Part shown: one piece after another, positions 17,765 through 26,538 of the stretch | Layout of the letters: the number at the start of each line of letters is the position of its first letter | Position numbering within the stretch: position 1 is the first letter of the stretch | Assembly (NCBI RefSeq): GCF_000621485.1 | Contig: NZ_JHYF01000013.1 | Coordinates: 62,001-126,000, forward strand | DNA length: 64,000 bases | Direction of reading: 5' to 3' | Source: Alkaliphilus transvaalensis ATCC 700919 | GTDB lineage: Bacteria; Bacillota; Clostridia; Peptostreptococcales; Natronincolaceae | Notes under the pieces: generated by a model | What the model was told of the DNA's origin: nothing | The model's database searches: none | What the model saw: only the letters and a program-made list of their open reading frames with translations | Program-made: the position numbers and the translations under genes

Positions 17765-19408
17765 TTAGTAGTAGATATTACCTTCGTCATCTATAAATAT
17801 ACTTTTTATGACAGTTCTTTGAAATTTACTACTTGAATTATTAAATCCACTAATATCCAGCGTAATATTAAGTATCCCTTTATTATTTTTAATAGCATTG
17901 TTAAATCTCACTAAATCACCCATTTCAATATCTTCATTCGAATTTACCTCTAGCGAAATTATTTCATGATCGTGATGGTCTACAGGAATAAATTCCATCT
18001 TCTTTGATATAATGTCTAAATTAGATAGTAGGTCTGAAGAGCTGGATTTCATCATTATAGTATCATCAGATATTAAAACAGAATCACTAATAGCATATAT
18101 GATCTCTTCCATAGGAATATTTAAAGCTAGATCTGACTGATATGTAACTGTCATTAAATAAGCAGTCTCAGAATCAGTTATATCCTTATTTTTCCCTTTA
18201 GCATTACTAGAAGAAAAATATTTGTTATCTATAATTTCTAAACTCCATTCGCCTTCCATCGGATTATTAATTTCAATTGTGTGATGGTAGGCACCTTTAA
18301 AGTAATTCTGGTCTTTATTAACAGTCCATGAATCAAATTTTTTATTTTGATCTGGGGAAGTTATTCTTATGTGATTTGATTTTATAGGTGTATTTGAAAT
18401 GAAGTTAATTGTAATACTATCAACCCCCTCTTCTACAAAGAAAACCTCTTTAGAAGTTTCTTTACTAAGAAGGTTACCCCTAACTAAAGTATCAGCAACT
18501 ACTTTACTGGCAACACTATGACTTCTCACCTCTTCAACTATGTCGTTAGCACTAAGCGTCCCTAGTGTAGTAGTAAGATATGGTTTAAACCAATCAAAAG
18601 TTGTATTCCCATGGGTAAGATTATAGTGATCCCAGTTAGCTATTCTTACCATATTTCCATAAGGCAGGTAAGCGTTGTTTACAACCACTGCTCCGTCATT
18701 GGGTCCATAGGAAGATAGGTAAAGCCCTCCCCAATAAAGGGCAGAGAAAAATGAACCAGTAGAAGTACCTGCAAATGTATAATAATTGTTTCGTAGTCTG
18801 TTGCTATTTGAGTCTGTAACGCTTCTAAAATAGCTCATGTATCCCGTTTGTAAGCTCTCTGTGGCATCATTTTTTTGGCCTAGAATCGCTCCCAACCACG
18901 ATGCCCAGCTGCTATAGGCTAAATCTGCCAATTGAGATCCGTAATGGGGGCTTCCTAATGTTATCACGTTTGATACATAAGGATGGGCATTATAATGAAT
19001 TAATGCAGATTGGGTGTCCAAACCACCTTTACTATGGGAAACAATAACTATTTTTTTATTATACTCGTTATATATTTCTTGAATTTTTGTAGCCAATAAG
19101 GCACCATTTGTCCACATATTTTTATCGGGATGTAAATTAATAAACACCGTCTGATACCCTTCGCTAAGGGCTTTATTGTACATACTATTAGAACCGTCAG
19201 TCCAGGTGCTATAATCACTGTTTAAGCCATGAACAAACAATAGAACGGGTTTATTAGGATCAAGATTGGAGGGGGTATTTCCTTCAAACCAACCACCTAC
19301 AGGTAAATCACTTGGATTTCCGATGAACTTACCTCCATAAACTGTTGATATTGATGCTAGCGTTAAAACCATAACTAATAATAATATAAAATATTTTCTT
19401 TTAGCCAT
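17765..19408 (-). CDS. Secreted alpha/beta hydrolase (triacylglycerol lipase-like)
   Basis: 547 residues with a signal peptide (YFILLLVMVLTLASISTVYG). The N-terminal 290 residues form an alpha/beta-hydrolase fold: oxyanion region VLLFVHGLNSDYSTW, nucleophile elbow VSHSKGGLD (Ser), and the SPHYGSQLADLA loop typical of lipases and PGAP1-like esterases. The catalytic His is probably in NWDHYNLTHG. The C-terminal 250 residues are beta-rich with a P-domain-like stretch (EIIDN, WSLEI) and may bind substrate or surface. It has a good ribosome site (AAGGAGG). It lies upstream of the pectate lyase gene on the same strand but is separated by 700 bases and a hairpin. Confidence 0.85.
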   Translation of the reverse strand: MAKRKYFILLLVMVLTLASISTVYGGKFIGNPSDLPVGGWFEGNTPSNLDPNKPVLLFVHGLNSDYSTWTDGSNSMYNKALSEGYQTVFINLHPDKNMWTNGALLATKIQEIYNEYNKKIVIVSHSKGGLDTQSALIHYNAHPYVSNVITLGSPHYGSQLADLAYSSWASWLGAILGQKNDATESLQTGYMSYFRSVTDSNSNRLRNNYYTFAGTSTGSFFSALYWGGLYLSSYGPNDGAVVVNNAYLPYGNMVRIANWDHYNLTHGNTTFDWFKPYLTTTLGTLSANDIVEEVRSHSVASKVVADTLVRGNLLSKETSKEVFFVEEGVDSITINFISNTPIKSNHIRITSPDQNKKFDSWTVNKDQNYFKGAYHHTIEINNPMEGEWSLEIIDNKYFSSSNAKGKNKDITDSETAYLMTVTYQSDLALNIPMEEIIYAISDSVLISDDTIMMKSSSSDLLSNLDIISKKMEFIPVDHHDHEIISLEVNSNEDIEMGDLVRFNNAIKNNKGILNITLDISGFNNSSSKFQRTVIKSIFIDDEGNIYY

Positions 19409-19469
19409 ACTAATAACCTCCTTATAATTTAGAATAAAAAATAACTAATAACTAAAACTTATAAACAAG

Positions 19470-19496
19470 TCATAAAACAAGAAAATGAGTCCCCAT
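19470..19496 (-). other. Possible 8-residue leader ORF upstream of the lipase
   Basis: ATG followed by seven codons and TGA (MGTHFLVL), with an unusually strong ribosome site (AAAGGAGGTGCTTAT) before it. It ends about 60 bases before the lipase start. It may be a leader peptide or a chance event. Confidence 0.3.
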
Positions 19497-19840
19497 ATAA
19501 GCACCTCCTTTACAATTTATCTAAGTAACAAATCATATATTATCTTTTTAATAAAACACCTGTGGGCTAATGTAATCATTAGTATTAACTAATACAGTGT
19601 TATATGAACACCACTTTCACCGAACTGCTAATAATTAATTACCCTATTTAAAAGTTTAAAAGACTCTATCAATTTTTGCTTTTTACATTGTGTTATAAAA
19701 TCAGTAAATTTTTCTATTAATTTGTAGTTCTATTCATAATTAAAATCTCCTTCTTTTTTTACGCAATTTTTACAAAATTCTTAATAAACTGATAATTCTT
19801 CTTTTTCCTTATCAAAATCAAAAAAAGACAAACTTAAAGT

Positions 19841-19876
19841 AAAAAAAATCCCTTAAACGATATTGTCTAAGGGATA
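19841..19876 (-). terminator. Terminator of the hypothetical gene at 19919-20827
   Basis: ATCCCTTAGAC pairs with GTTTAAGGGAT, followed on the minus strand by eight T. Confidence 0.8.
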
Positions 19877-19918
19877 ATCTCTTTTTACTATTTTTTTTTG
19901 AAATTAATGCTATAGATG

Positions 19919-20827
19919 CTATAATAGTAAAGCAAAATAATTGGTTATTCTATTTAATGTATCGGATAATAGGGCATCCACTCTTTCAGTAACAGCTTCT
20001 TGATAAGGTCGATTTACCCTTTCGACAACTGATTCAATAGCTTTTTCTTTCATTTTTTCTATACTAATTAATAAATCCGATTGATCCTTTACTTCAACTA
20101 GCAAATCTCTATAAGTATTTAACAACTTATCTAAAGAACCTTCCTCCAGTTGTGCTAATGCCATTGTATTCGTAATATCTAATTCTCTTCGTTGCGTTGC
20201 TGGAAGACTAACGTTAGTGGCTGATAATTTAGATCTAGCTTGATAAAATTTTTCTTCAATAGATAGATGTCCCCTTACTTTTTTCTCATTATGTTCAACA
20301 TAATCCTCTATCAGGGAATCAAAACCTTCCTTTAAATCATCAGTTAAATATTTTTCACTAAAAAGTTCTAAAGCTTTTGTTGATGCTATCAATTCCAAAC
20401 GTGCTTCATGGGAAGTTAACTGTTTATTCGTTCCGCTAAAACTAATACCTGTAGATGTCAAACTATCTAATCCATCGGTGATCTGTTTAAGGATATTTTC
20501 TAACTCATATGCTTCTTGATTTGTCATCCCCTCGAATCCACCTTTATCATGTAAATACTGACTAAAGACCAACCATTGGTCTCGTGGTCTATAAGAAAAA
20601 ACGTCATTTGGATCAGCCTTTTTCACATTATAATCATTTAACAAAAATTGTTCCATAGAATTATTTAACTCAATATACTCATCTGATATGGTAAGAGAAA
20701 AAGCTTCACCATTTAACTCTCCCGAAATAGTTTGTCCTGCCAATAGGGAGTTATTGGTTTTCATGTTTCCTTCAGCATATCTAGCAGAAACTACACCTTG
20801 GTAAGTAAGATTAATTCCAATACTCAT
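19919..20827 (-). CDS. Hypothetical protein, 302 aa, helical C-terminal half
   Basis: I do not recognise this protein. It has no signal peptide or membrane helix. Residues 1-65 are beta-like (GINLTYQGVVSARYAEGN, SGELNGEAFSLTISDEYIEL). From about 75 on it is mostly charged helix with likely coiled-coil segments, ending ITNYFALLL. It has a clear ribosome site (AAAGGAAG) and its own terminator, so it is a real single gene. The N-terminal region resembles the openings of some Firmicute flagellar or surface-related hypothetical proteins, but this is only an impression. It lies downstream of tldE in the same direction, with a terminator between. Confidence 0.7.
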   Translation of the reverse strand: MSIGINLTYQGVVSARYAEGNMKTNNSLLAGQTISGELNGEAFSLTISDEYIELNNSMEQFLLNDYNVKKADPNDVFSYRPRDQWLVFSQYLHDKGGFEGMTNQEAYELENILKQITDGLDSLTSTGISFSGTNKQLTSHEARLELIASTKALELFSEKYLTDDLKEGFDSLIEDYVEHNEKKVRGHLSIEEKFYQARSKLSATNVSLPATQRRELDITNTMALAQLEEGSLDKLLNTYRDLLVEVKDQSDLLISIEKMKEKAIESVVERVNRPYQEAVTERVDALLSDTLNRITNYFALLL

Positions 20828-20957
20828 AAAGTTCTTCCTTTCATCTTATATTTAGTACCATATATATACAATGTCGGTTTATTTTACTAAACTCTTTAAT
20901 TCTTCTAGTAATATTTATACAAAAACTAACTGCTCCATAAATATTCTTCTTAATAGC

Positions 20958-20992
20958 ACAAAAAGAACACCTACATAGTAGATGCTCTATCA
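20958..20992 (-). terminator. Terminator of the tldD-tldE operon
   Basis: GAGCATCTAC and GTAGGTGTTC form a stem with wobble pairs on the minus strand, followed by TTTTTG. Confidence 0.6.
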
Positions 20993-20998
20993 AATCGT

Positions 20999-22234
20999 CT
21001 ATATCTTAGAAACATTCATTTCCGTTACAAAATATCTTTCATTTGAAAGGGGTCCTATTGTATCTTTACTAACTCCTACAAAGTCCTTACCAAACATGTC
21101 AAACAAATTAGATGAGATAGTTAGTTCAGGTAATCTGCCTATCATTTTCTCTCCGTCAAATAAAAAGGCTAATTGTACAGGACTACCAAAATTCCCTTGG
21201 GGTGTAAAGTCTCCTCCTGAAGCTACCATAACTAATACCCCTAGTTGGCCCCCCAATAATTCTTTTGCTGTGTAAGCAGACTCTTTAATCTTTAAATTTG
21301 GATATCCAATCGTTGGAACACCATCATATTGTGCCGTTGCTGCTCCTGATAGAGGTAAATTGTACTTGTTTGCCACCTTTTTATCTGTGTAGGGAGCAAT
21401 AAATACACCATTTTCAATTAAGGCAAACCTATCATTATGATTAACTGTACCTTCCGCATCAAAGAATGGTACCAAAGTGGTATCTTCAAAATTCTTAGTT
21501 TGATATAGGCTAAAGCCATCATTAAATAATTTTTCTCTGCTTTTACCACTCAAGATGGAGCTTCCTGTTCCGAAGATATTACCATTTAAATCCTGCATCA
21601 ATTTTCGATAAATTATCTCCTCACCAGTAGAGAATATCACAGGGATTTTTTCTTTTTTAGGAAGATCCACTTTATTTTTATAAGCCCCACAAATTTGATT
21701 TACTAAATCAACAGTAAGTTTACGATTATATTTTCTGCCATCGAAACCAACAAAGCCATCCATGATGTTTATAGATGATTTTTCCTTAAAAATTAAAGAT
21801 ACCTCTACAGCCTTATCAAGATAGGATAAATCTAATCCATTATCATTAATCATTTGATATTCATGTTCTCGTATCTTTAATTTATTAGAAAAATAAAAAT
21901 CTGGCTGCTCTTTTCTAATTTCCCTTAACAGTCCTTCAAATTCCTCAATTATCTGTTCCTCCCTTATTATTTCCCCTCGTAAATCCTCCCTTCTTGAAAG
22001 ATTTCCCTTTAGTTCATAATGATAAGAAATTTTATTATTAAACCCTTCAGCTGCTTTAGCTTCTAATTCTTTTTCATCATATTTTCCAATTGCTCCTGAA
22101 CAGCCTATATAACCATCTTTGTAAAGTCTTAGACTTGTTTTAACGATCTCCTTTTTCCTTACAGATTCTATTCTACTCTGAACAACATTCACAGACGTTT
22201 CTTTTACCTTGCTAATATATTTTTCTTTTAACAT
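20999..22234 (-). CDS. tldE: TldE/PmbA-family protein, non-catalytic partner of TldD
   Basis: 411 residues of the TldD/PmbA family without the HExxxH zinc motif, as expected for the TldE (PmbA) subunit. The C-terminal part has the conserved run ASGGDFTPQGNFGSPVQLAF and ends in NLFDMFGKDFVGVSKDT. In Escherichia coli the TldD/TldE heterodimer is a zinc protease that trims microcin B17 leader and the CcdA antitoxin. The ATG follows GGGGGGAT. The gene begins 12 bases after tldD, so the two are one operon. Confidence 0.9.
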   Translation of the reverse strand: MLKEKYISKVKETSVNVVQSRIESVRKKEIVKTSLRLYKDGYIGCSGAIGKYDEKELEAKAAEGFNNKISYHYELKGNLSRREDLRGEIIREEQIIEEFEGLLREIRKEQPDFYFSNKLKIREHEYQMINDNGLDLSYLDKAVEVSLIFKEKSSINIMDGFVGFDGRKYNRKLTVDLVNQICGAYKNKVDLPKKEKIPVIFSTGEEIIYRKLMQDLNGNIFGTGSSILSGKSREKLFNDGFSLYQTKNFEDTTLVPFFDAEGTVNHNDRFALIENGVFIAPYTDKKVANKYNLPLSGAATAQYDGVPTIGYPNLKIKESAYTAKELLGGQLGVLVMVASGGDFTPQGNFGSPVQLAFLFDGEKMIGRLPELTISSNLFDMFGKDFVGVSKDTIGPLSNERYFVTEMNVSKI

Positions 22235-22246
22235 GACCCATCCCCC

Positions 22247-23584
22247 CTATTGAACATTAAGATTTTTAACTCTAACATAAGGACCGCCAAAGCCCACAGG
22301 CAAAGGATACTGTTCCATCTTTCCGCACCCACCTGTAACAAAGGATAGAAGTTCCACTTCGTCGGATACGCCATCAATCTCTCCTAAGGTCTCCATAACA
22401 TTTCCACTTAAAACAGAAATATTAACTGGCTCTGCAATTTTTCCATCTCTAATGTAATAGGCTAATGAAGGAGCTATTGTAAAAGTAGACATCCCAGAAC
22501 CATGATTGATAGTGTAAACATAGATCCCCTCTTTAATCTCTGAAATCAACTCTTCTTTTTTCTTTGTACCTCTTTCAATATAGGTTGTTGTCATCCTTAC
22601 AATTGGCTCATATTCAAAACTAACGGCTCTAGCATTTCCAGTTAATTCTTCATGAAGGGATGTAGCTGTTGCTACACTATGAAGTCGACCATTTAATATC
22701 CCATCTTTTATAATATAAGTCTTAGATGCCCTAGTCCCCTCATCATCAAAGGGTATGTATCCACTTCCATAAACAGTGCCGTCATCAATGATTGAAAGGA
22801 TACTAGCCCCTACCTCTTTACCTATCGCCCATTCTCTTTTCATCGTTTCATCACTAACCATAAAGTCTGCTTCACTTTTATGCCCAAAACTTTCATGTGC
22901 AAAAACACCTGCAGCTAATGGTGATAAAACTACAGTATATTTACCTGGCTTAACAGGTTTTGCTTCCCTAACAAATCTTTCGCATTCATTGATAAATGCT
23001 TTAACTTCATGGCCCAAATTAGCTAGATCATGATAGTTGTGGGAAGCCTTCTGATATGCGTCCATAAACCTATTCTCACCATCTATAAAGTTCATTGTCA
23101 TAGCAATGCCCGCCAGCTGTGTATCAAATATAATTTCTGATCCTTTACTAGAATAAAATTCTTTAATTACTTTTTTATCGGTATAAACCGCCCTCCAAAA
23201 TTTAATTAGATTATTGGATTCTAGTAATGGAAAATAGGATTTTATCAGGTCTTGTTTCTCACCGATAGTAATATTTGAAACGCTGTTTTCCTTATAGTTC
23301 AATAGTTCTTCTTTATTAATTTGAAAGTTTAACACATGTTGATTTTTATCAATTTCCCCATTGGGCTTCCCATACCTTGCAAGGATTTCAATTTCCATTT
23401 GAATACTTTCTACATCTGATGTCGAACTATAATACCATCTCTCTCCATCGAAAACCCTAATAAAAGCTGCCTTATAGCTTCTGGTTTTCGATTCTTGTAT
23501 TTCACCTAATTGATAAATAATATTTGTTTCATAAACATTTTCTATCCGTACATCTGTATACAGATTTTCTGGAAATTTAAACAT
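22247..23584 (-). CDS. tldD: TldD-family zinc metalloprotease
   Basis: 445 residues. The zinc motif HESFGH is at about residues 230-235, followed by KSEAD; the C-terminal VTGGCGKMEQYPLPVGFGGP holds the conserved cysteine-containing loop. Together with TldE it should form a heterodimer that cleaves unfolded peptides. In other bacteria this pair processes leaders of RiPPs. That makes it a possible, but distant (about 20 kb) and unproven, leader protease for the peptide at 2727-2903. It is first in a two-gene operon and has a strong ribosome site (AAAAGGGGGA). Confidence 0.92.
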   Translation of the reverse strand: MFKFPENLYTDVRIENVYETNIIYQLGEIQESKTRSYKAAFIRVFDGERWYYSSTSDVESIQMEIEILARYGKPNGEIDKNQHVLNFQINKEELLNYKENSVSNITIGEKQDLIKSYFPLLESNNLIKFWRAVYTDKKVIKEFYSSKGSEIIFDTQLAGIAMTMNFIDGENRFMDAYQKASHNYHDLANLGHEVKAFINECERFVREAKPVKPGKYTVVLSPLAAGVFAHESFGHKSEADFMVSDETMKREWAIGKEVGASILSIIDDGTVYGSGYIPFDDEGTRASKTYIIKDGILNGRLHSVATATSLHEELTGNARAVSFEYEPIVRMTTTYIERGTKKKEELISEIKEGIYVYTINHGSGMSTFTIAPSLAYYIRDGKIAEPVNISVLSGNVMETLGEIDGVSDEVELLSFVTGGCGKMEQYPLPVGFGGPYVRVKNLNVQ

Positions 23585-23762
23585 TTAGATTCCCCCTTTT
23601 ATTATTTTTTATTAAGTCTCTTTATGCCTTTCCCCTGTTAGCTATATTATTTATATTTTACATGATAAAGTTCTTACTTAAAACAGTCCTTAGACTATTT
23701 TTTTCTCAGCCTTTAGTCTGAGATTTTCTAAACCATTGAAAAATAATTATTCCACAATTGGA

Positions 23763-23792
23763 AATCCCATGAGAATTATCTCCCATGGGATT
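23763..23792 (-). terminator. Hairpin after the DUF2087 regulator gene
   Basis: AATCCCATGGGAGA pairs with TCTCATGGGATT around a four-base loop, just after the stop codon; the T-tract is short (TTTCC). Confidence 0.6.
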
Positions 23793-23806
23793 CAGTAATC
23801 AATTTT

Positions 23807-24553
23807 TTATTTTAGCCAATAAGTTTTACAATCTTTGGTTCTTTCCATAAATCTATAATCTATTAAATAACGTCTAATAACTACATAATCATCAAAAATC
23901 TCTTTTAATATCTCATTTAATTCCTTCTCTGTATAACGTTTCCCAACTTGAAGTTCCTCTGCTATTTTAGCTAAAATTACAATCTTTTTCTTTTCTTTTT
24001 TGGGGAAAGTTTTAAGCTTCAAAGGGGATAAACTCTCAAATGTTGTTTTTAAGATTTGCTCTTTTTCTTTTTCTGTTGTGATGTATCGATCATCCACCAT
24101 CACTGCATTACTATGGATAGGCACAATCATCTCTTCACTTGATAACTTCTTTTCCATAACTTGTTCATAGATTGCTAAATACATTTTAGCTTGTTTAGCT
24201 TTTTCTCGAAACATAAACCTCTGATGCCTAACTGTAGATGGCGAAATGCCTAGTTGTTTTGCAATGTCCTTATCCGAAAAATCAGCATATATTAAAGATA
24301 ATATTTCTTTTTGATTTTCTGTAAAAGTATTATACTTAGATTCTGTGTTTAGTAATTGATTAAAATTATCACCATGTTCAGCTTGAACATGGATTTTGAC
24401 AGCCCTAACTGCTTCAAAGAATCTCTTATCAAATTGATAAATTTCCCCTGTCTCAAAATTCCTATTACAAACATTACAGATATAAGAACTGCTATCTTCA
24501 TTAAATCTATAACCTTGCTTTAGTTCTTCTACAGAAAGTTTTTCTATTTCCAT
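23807..24553 (-). CDS. Zinc-finger/LuxR-type HTH/DUF2087 transcriptional regulator
   Basis: 248 residues in three parts. A C-x2-C...H-x5-H finger-like region (CNVCNRNF, then KIHVQAEH) covers about 25-55. A LuxR-type helix-turn-helix (FSDKDIAKQLGISPSTVRHQ) covers about 75-125. The C-terminal DUF2087 domain (about 165-245; KKEKKKIVILAKIAEEL to YLIDYRFMERTKDCKTYWL) is common in clostridial regulators. Start ATG at 24553, with GGGAG eight bases upstream; a GTG at 24562 overlaps the ribosome site. Monocistronic; target unknown. Confidence 0.85.
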   Translation of the reverse strand: MEIEKLSVEELKQGYRFNEDSSSYICNVCNRNFETGEIYQFDKRFFEAVRAVKIHVQAEHGDNFNQLLNTESKYNTFTENQKEILSLIYADFSDKDIAKQLGISPSTVRHQRFMFREKAKQAKMYLAIYEQVMEKKLSSEEMIVPIHSNAVMVDDRYITTEKEKEQILKTTFESLSPLKLKTFPKKEKKKIVILAKIAEELQVGKRYTEKELNEILKEIFDDYVVIRRYLIDYRFMERTKDCKTYWLK

Positions 24554-24752
24554 ACCAATCACTCCCTCAATACAGTTTGTTTATATTATAAACATATTTT
24601 ATAATTGTTTATGATATATGTCAACACTTAAACTGTATTTAGTACTTAATAACTTAATAAATCTATACATGCAATATATCTTTCTACTAATTATCATTAC
24701 AGTTTAGTTGGGATTTAATATTAGGGATCGCTATCAATTTTGGAGACATATG

Positions 24753-25631
24753 TTAAAAGTTTGATTCATCAAGAATCTCAAAAACATAACCCTGTGACAT
24801 AATATATTCAATGAGATCTGGCAATGCATCAACCGTCGTTTGCTTTGTGTTACTATCATGCATTAAAATAACAGCTTCTCTTTTATTTTGAAGGGTTTCC
24901 TGTAGTCTTTTTAATTGCTTTTCAGGTGAAACATTATTCCCTTCAGCATCTCCATTTACTACATTCCAATCTATATTAATATAACCTGCTGCTGTTACAG
25001 CTTGGCGGAAGGGCTTTAATTTTTCTCCAAAGGAACCGCCTGGAAATCTCATAAAACTTGACCGCTTATATTGGCTCCCTAATATTGATGTAAATAGTTC
25101 ATCTGTCTTTTCTAACTCAGCGATAAGCTTCTTGGGATGAGAATAAATATGTTTATAGTTATGGCTATAGGTATGATTAGCTATTAAATGGCCCTCGGAG
25201 TGTATCCGTAATAGTATATCGGGATATTTTTCTGCCAAATCTCCAATAACAAAAAAAGTAGCCTTTATATCATAATCTTTAAGTATATCTAAAATTTGAG
25301 GTGTTATTTTAGGGGAAGGTCCATCGTCAAAGGTGAGATAAGCCACTTTAACATCTTCATTTTCCACTGTATCTTCATCCTTCTCCTGAAGATCTTCTTT
25401 TACTAAGTCTTCATATGACCCTTCATGAAAATTATCTTCAAAACCATCTGGCAACTCCTGTAAATCTTCCACTACATCCTCCATAGGTAGATTTCCTACT
25501 AACTCCTTCTCAACATTACCTCCATCTACAATGGCGGCTGTTTGGAATGGAATTCCCCTAAAGCCTAAAAGACCAGTTATGACAATGGTAAATACTAATA
25601 GAATCATAATTGTTTTTAAGTAACCCTTCAT
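24753..25631 (-). CDS. Polysaccharide deacetylase (NodB domain), membrane-anchored
   Basis: 292 residues with an N-terminal membrane segment (TIMILLVFTIVITGLLG), an acidic linker (about 40-95) and a NodB domain from about 97. Metal and catalytic motifs are present: TFDDGP (catalytic Asp and metal Asp), NHTYSH (the two metal histidines), RFPGGS and ILMHDS. The family removes N-acetyl groups from peptidoglycan or chitin-like sugars outside the cell. Peptidoglycan N-acetylglucosamine deacetylase is the most likely role. It is divergent from the two-component system at 25822. Confidence 0.88.
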   Translation of the reverse strand: MKGYLKTIMILLVFTIVITGLLGFRGIPFQTAAIVDGGNVEKELVGNLPMEDVVEDLQELPDGFEDNFHEGSYEDLVKEDLQEKDEDTVENEDVKVAYLTFDDGPSPKITPQILDILKDYDIKATFFVIGDLAEKYPDILLRIHSEGHLIANHTYSHNYKHIYSHPKKLIAELEKTDELFTSILGSQYKRSSFMRFPGGSFGEKLKPFRQAVTAAGYINIDWNVVNGDAEGNNVSPEKQLKRLQETLQNKREAVILMHDSNTKQTTVDALPDLIEYIMSQGYVFEILDESNF

Positions 25632-25821
25632 CGTTTGTTCCCCCTTGCTGTTTTCATTTCCTACTAAAATTTTATCGTTTTTTGTCGTTTATTGATTTAC
25701 AAATTGATTAAAAAAGGTTACGAAAAAATTAAGGTTTGCAAATGGAGCTAATAGAAACTAGAAGTGAAGTGAAAACTATAGTACAATATGCTTAAAAATA
25801 AATTGATATTAGGTGATTACG

Positions 25822-26538
25822 ATGAAAGACACACAAAAAAAGGTACTGGTGGTGGAGGATGAATCCTCTATTAGAAAATTTTTAGCTATTAATCTTAACA
25901 GAAGTGGTTTTCAAGTATTAGAATGTGAAAGTGGAGAAGAAGCCTTAGTTCTATTAGAAAAGGAAGAGGCTACTGTGGCTATTCTAGATGTGATGCTACC
26001 AGGAATGGATGGCTTTGAACTTTGTCAAAAAATAAGAAAGACTAATCCCGAAATGATTATTATTATGCTGACGGCGAAGGGTCAGGATATGGACAAGATT
26101 ATGGGGTTAGAGCTAGGGGCAGATGATTATATGATTAAACCATTTAATCCCCTAGAACTTATTGCCCGCATTAATGCCCACTTAAGAAAAATAGCAATCA
26201 ATAAAAAGAGTAACCATAAAATGATTGAATTTCATGGTTTAAAATTAGATTTAGATGGCCAAAGATTCTTTAAGGAAAATAATGAAGTTGAGTTAACCCC
26301 TACTGAATTTGCCATGATGAAGCTCCTCATGACAGATCCGGGCAAGGCCTTTAGTCGAGATGATATTTTAAATGGTATCTGGGGCAAAGCCTATTTTGGA
26401 GATATAAAAACGGTTGATGTTCATATTCGTCGTATTCGAGAAAAAATAGAAAATAACCCATCAGACCCCCAATGGATTGAAACTGTTTGGGGATTTGGAT
26501 ATCGACTGCGGGGAGTGAGGAACAATGAAAAGTATTAA
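25822..26538 (+). CDS. OmpR-family response regulator
   Basis: 238 residues: a receiver domain (VEDES, phosphoacceptor in AILDVMLPG, conserved Lys in MIKPFNPLE) and a winged helix (ELTPTEFAMMKLLMTDPGKAF to TVWGFGYRLRG). The ATG at 25822 follows AGGTGA; an upstream GTG overlaps the ribosome site. The kinase gene overlaps its end by 14 bases and a lipoprotein gene follows. The operon is divergent from a cell-wall deacetylase gene, suggesting an envelope-stress role. Confidence 0.9.
   Translation: MKDTQKKVLVVEDESSIRKFLAINLNRSGFQVLECESGEEALVLLEKEEATVAILDVMLPGMDGFELCQKIRKTNPEMIIIMLTAKGQDMDKIMGLELGADDYMIKPFNPLELIARINAHLRKIAINKKSNHKMIEFHGLKLDLDGQRFFKENNEVELTPTEFAMMKLLMTDPGKAFSRDDILNGIWGKAYFGDIKTVDVHIRRIREKIENNPSDPQWIETVWGFGYRLRGVRNNEKY

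Larger units (their letters stand above)
19409..19918. other. Intergenic region with a terminator and a possible leader peptide
   Basis: The right end holds the lipase ribosome site and a mini-ORF (19470-19496); the terminator of the gene at 19919-20827 is at 19841-19876. Between them lies AT-rich sequence with no convincing ORF. Confidence 0.6.

Noticed and set aside
20999-23584. TldD/TldE as part of the RiPP operon
   Set aside because: Nearly 20 kb away with many unrelated genes between; kept only as a possible general protease.
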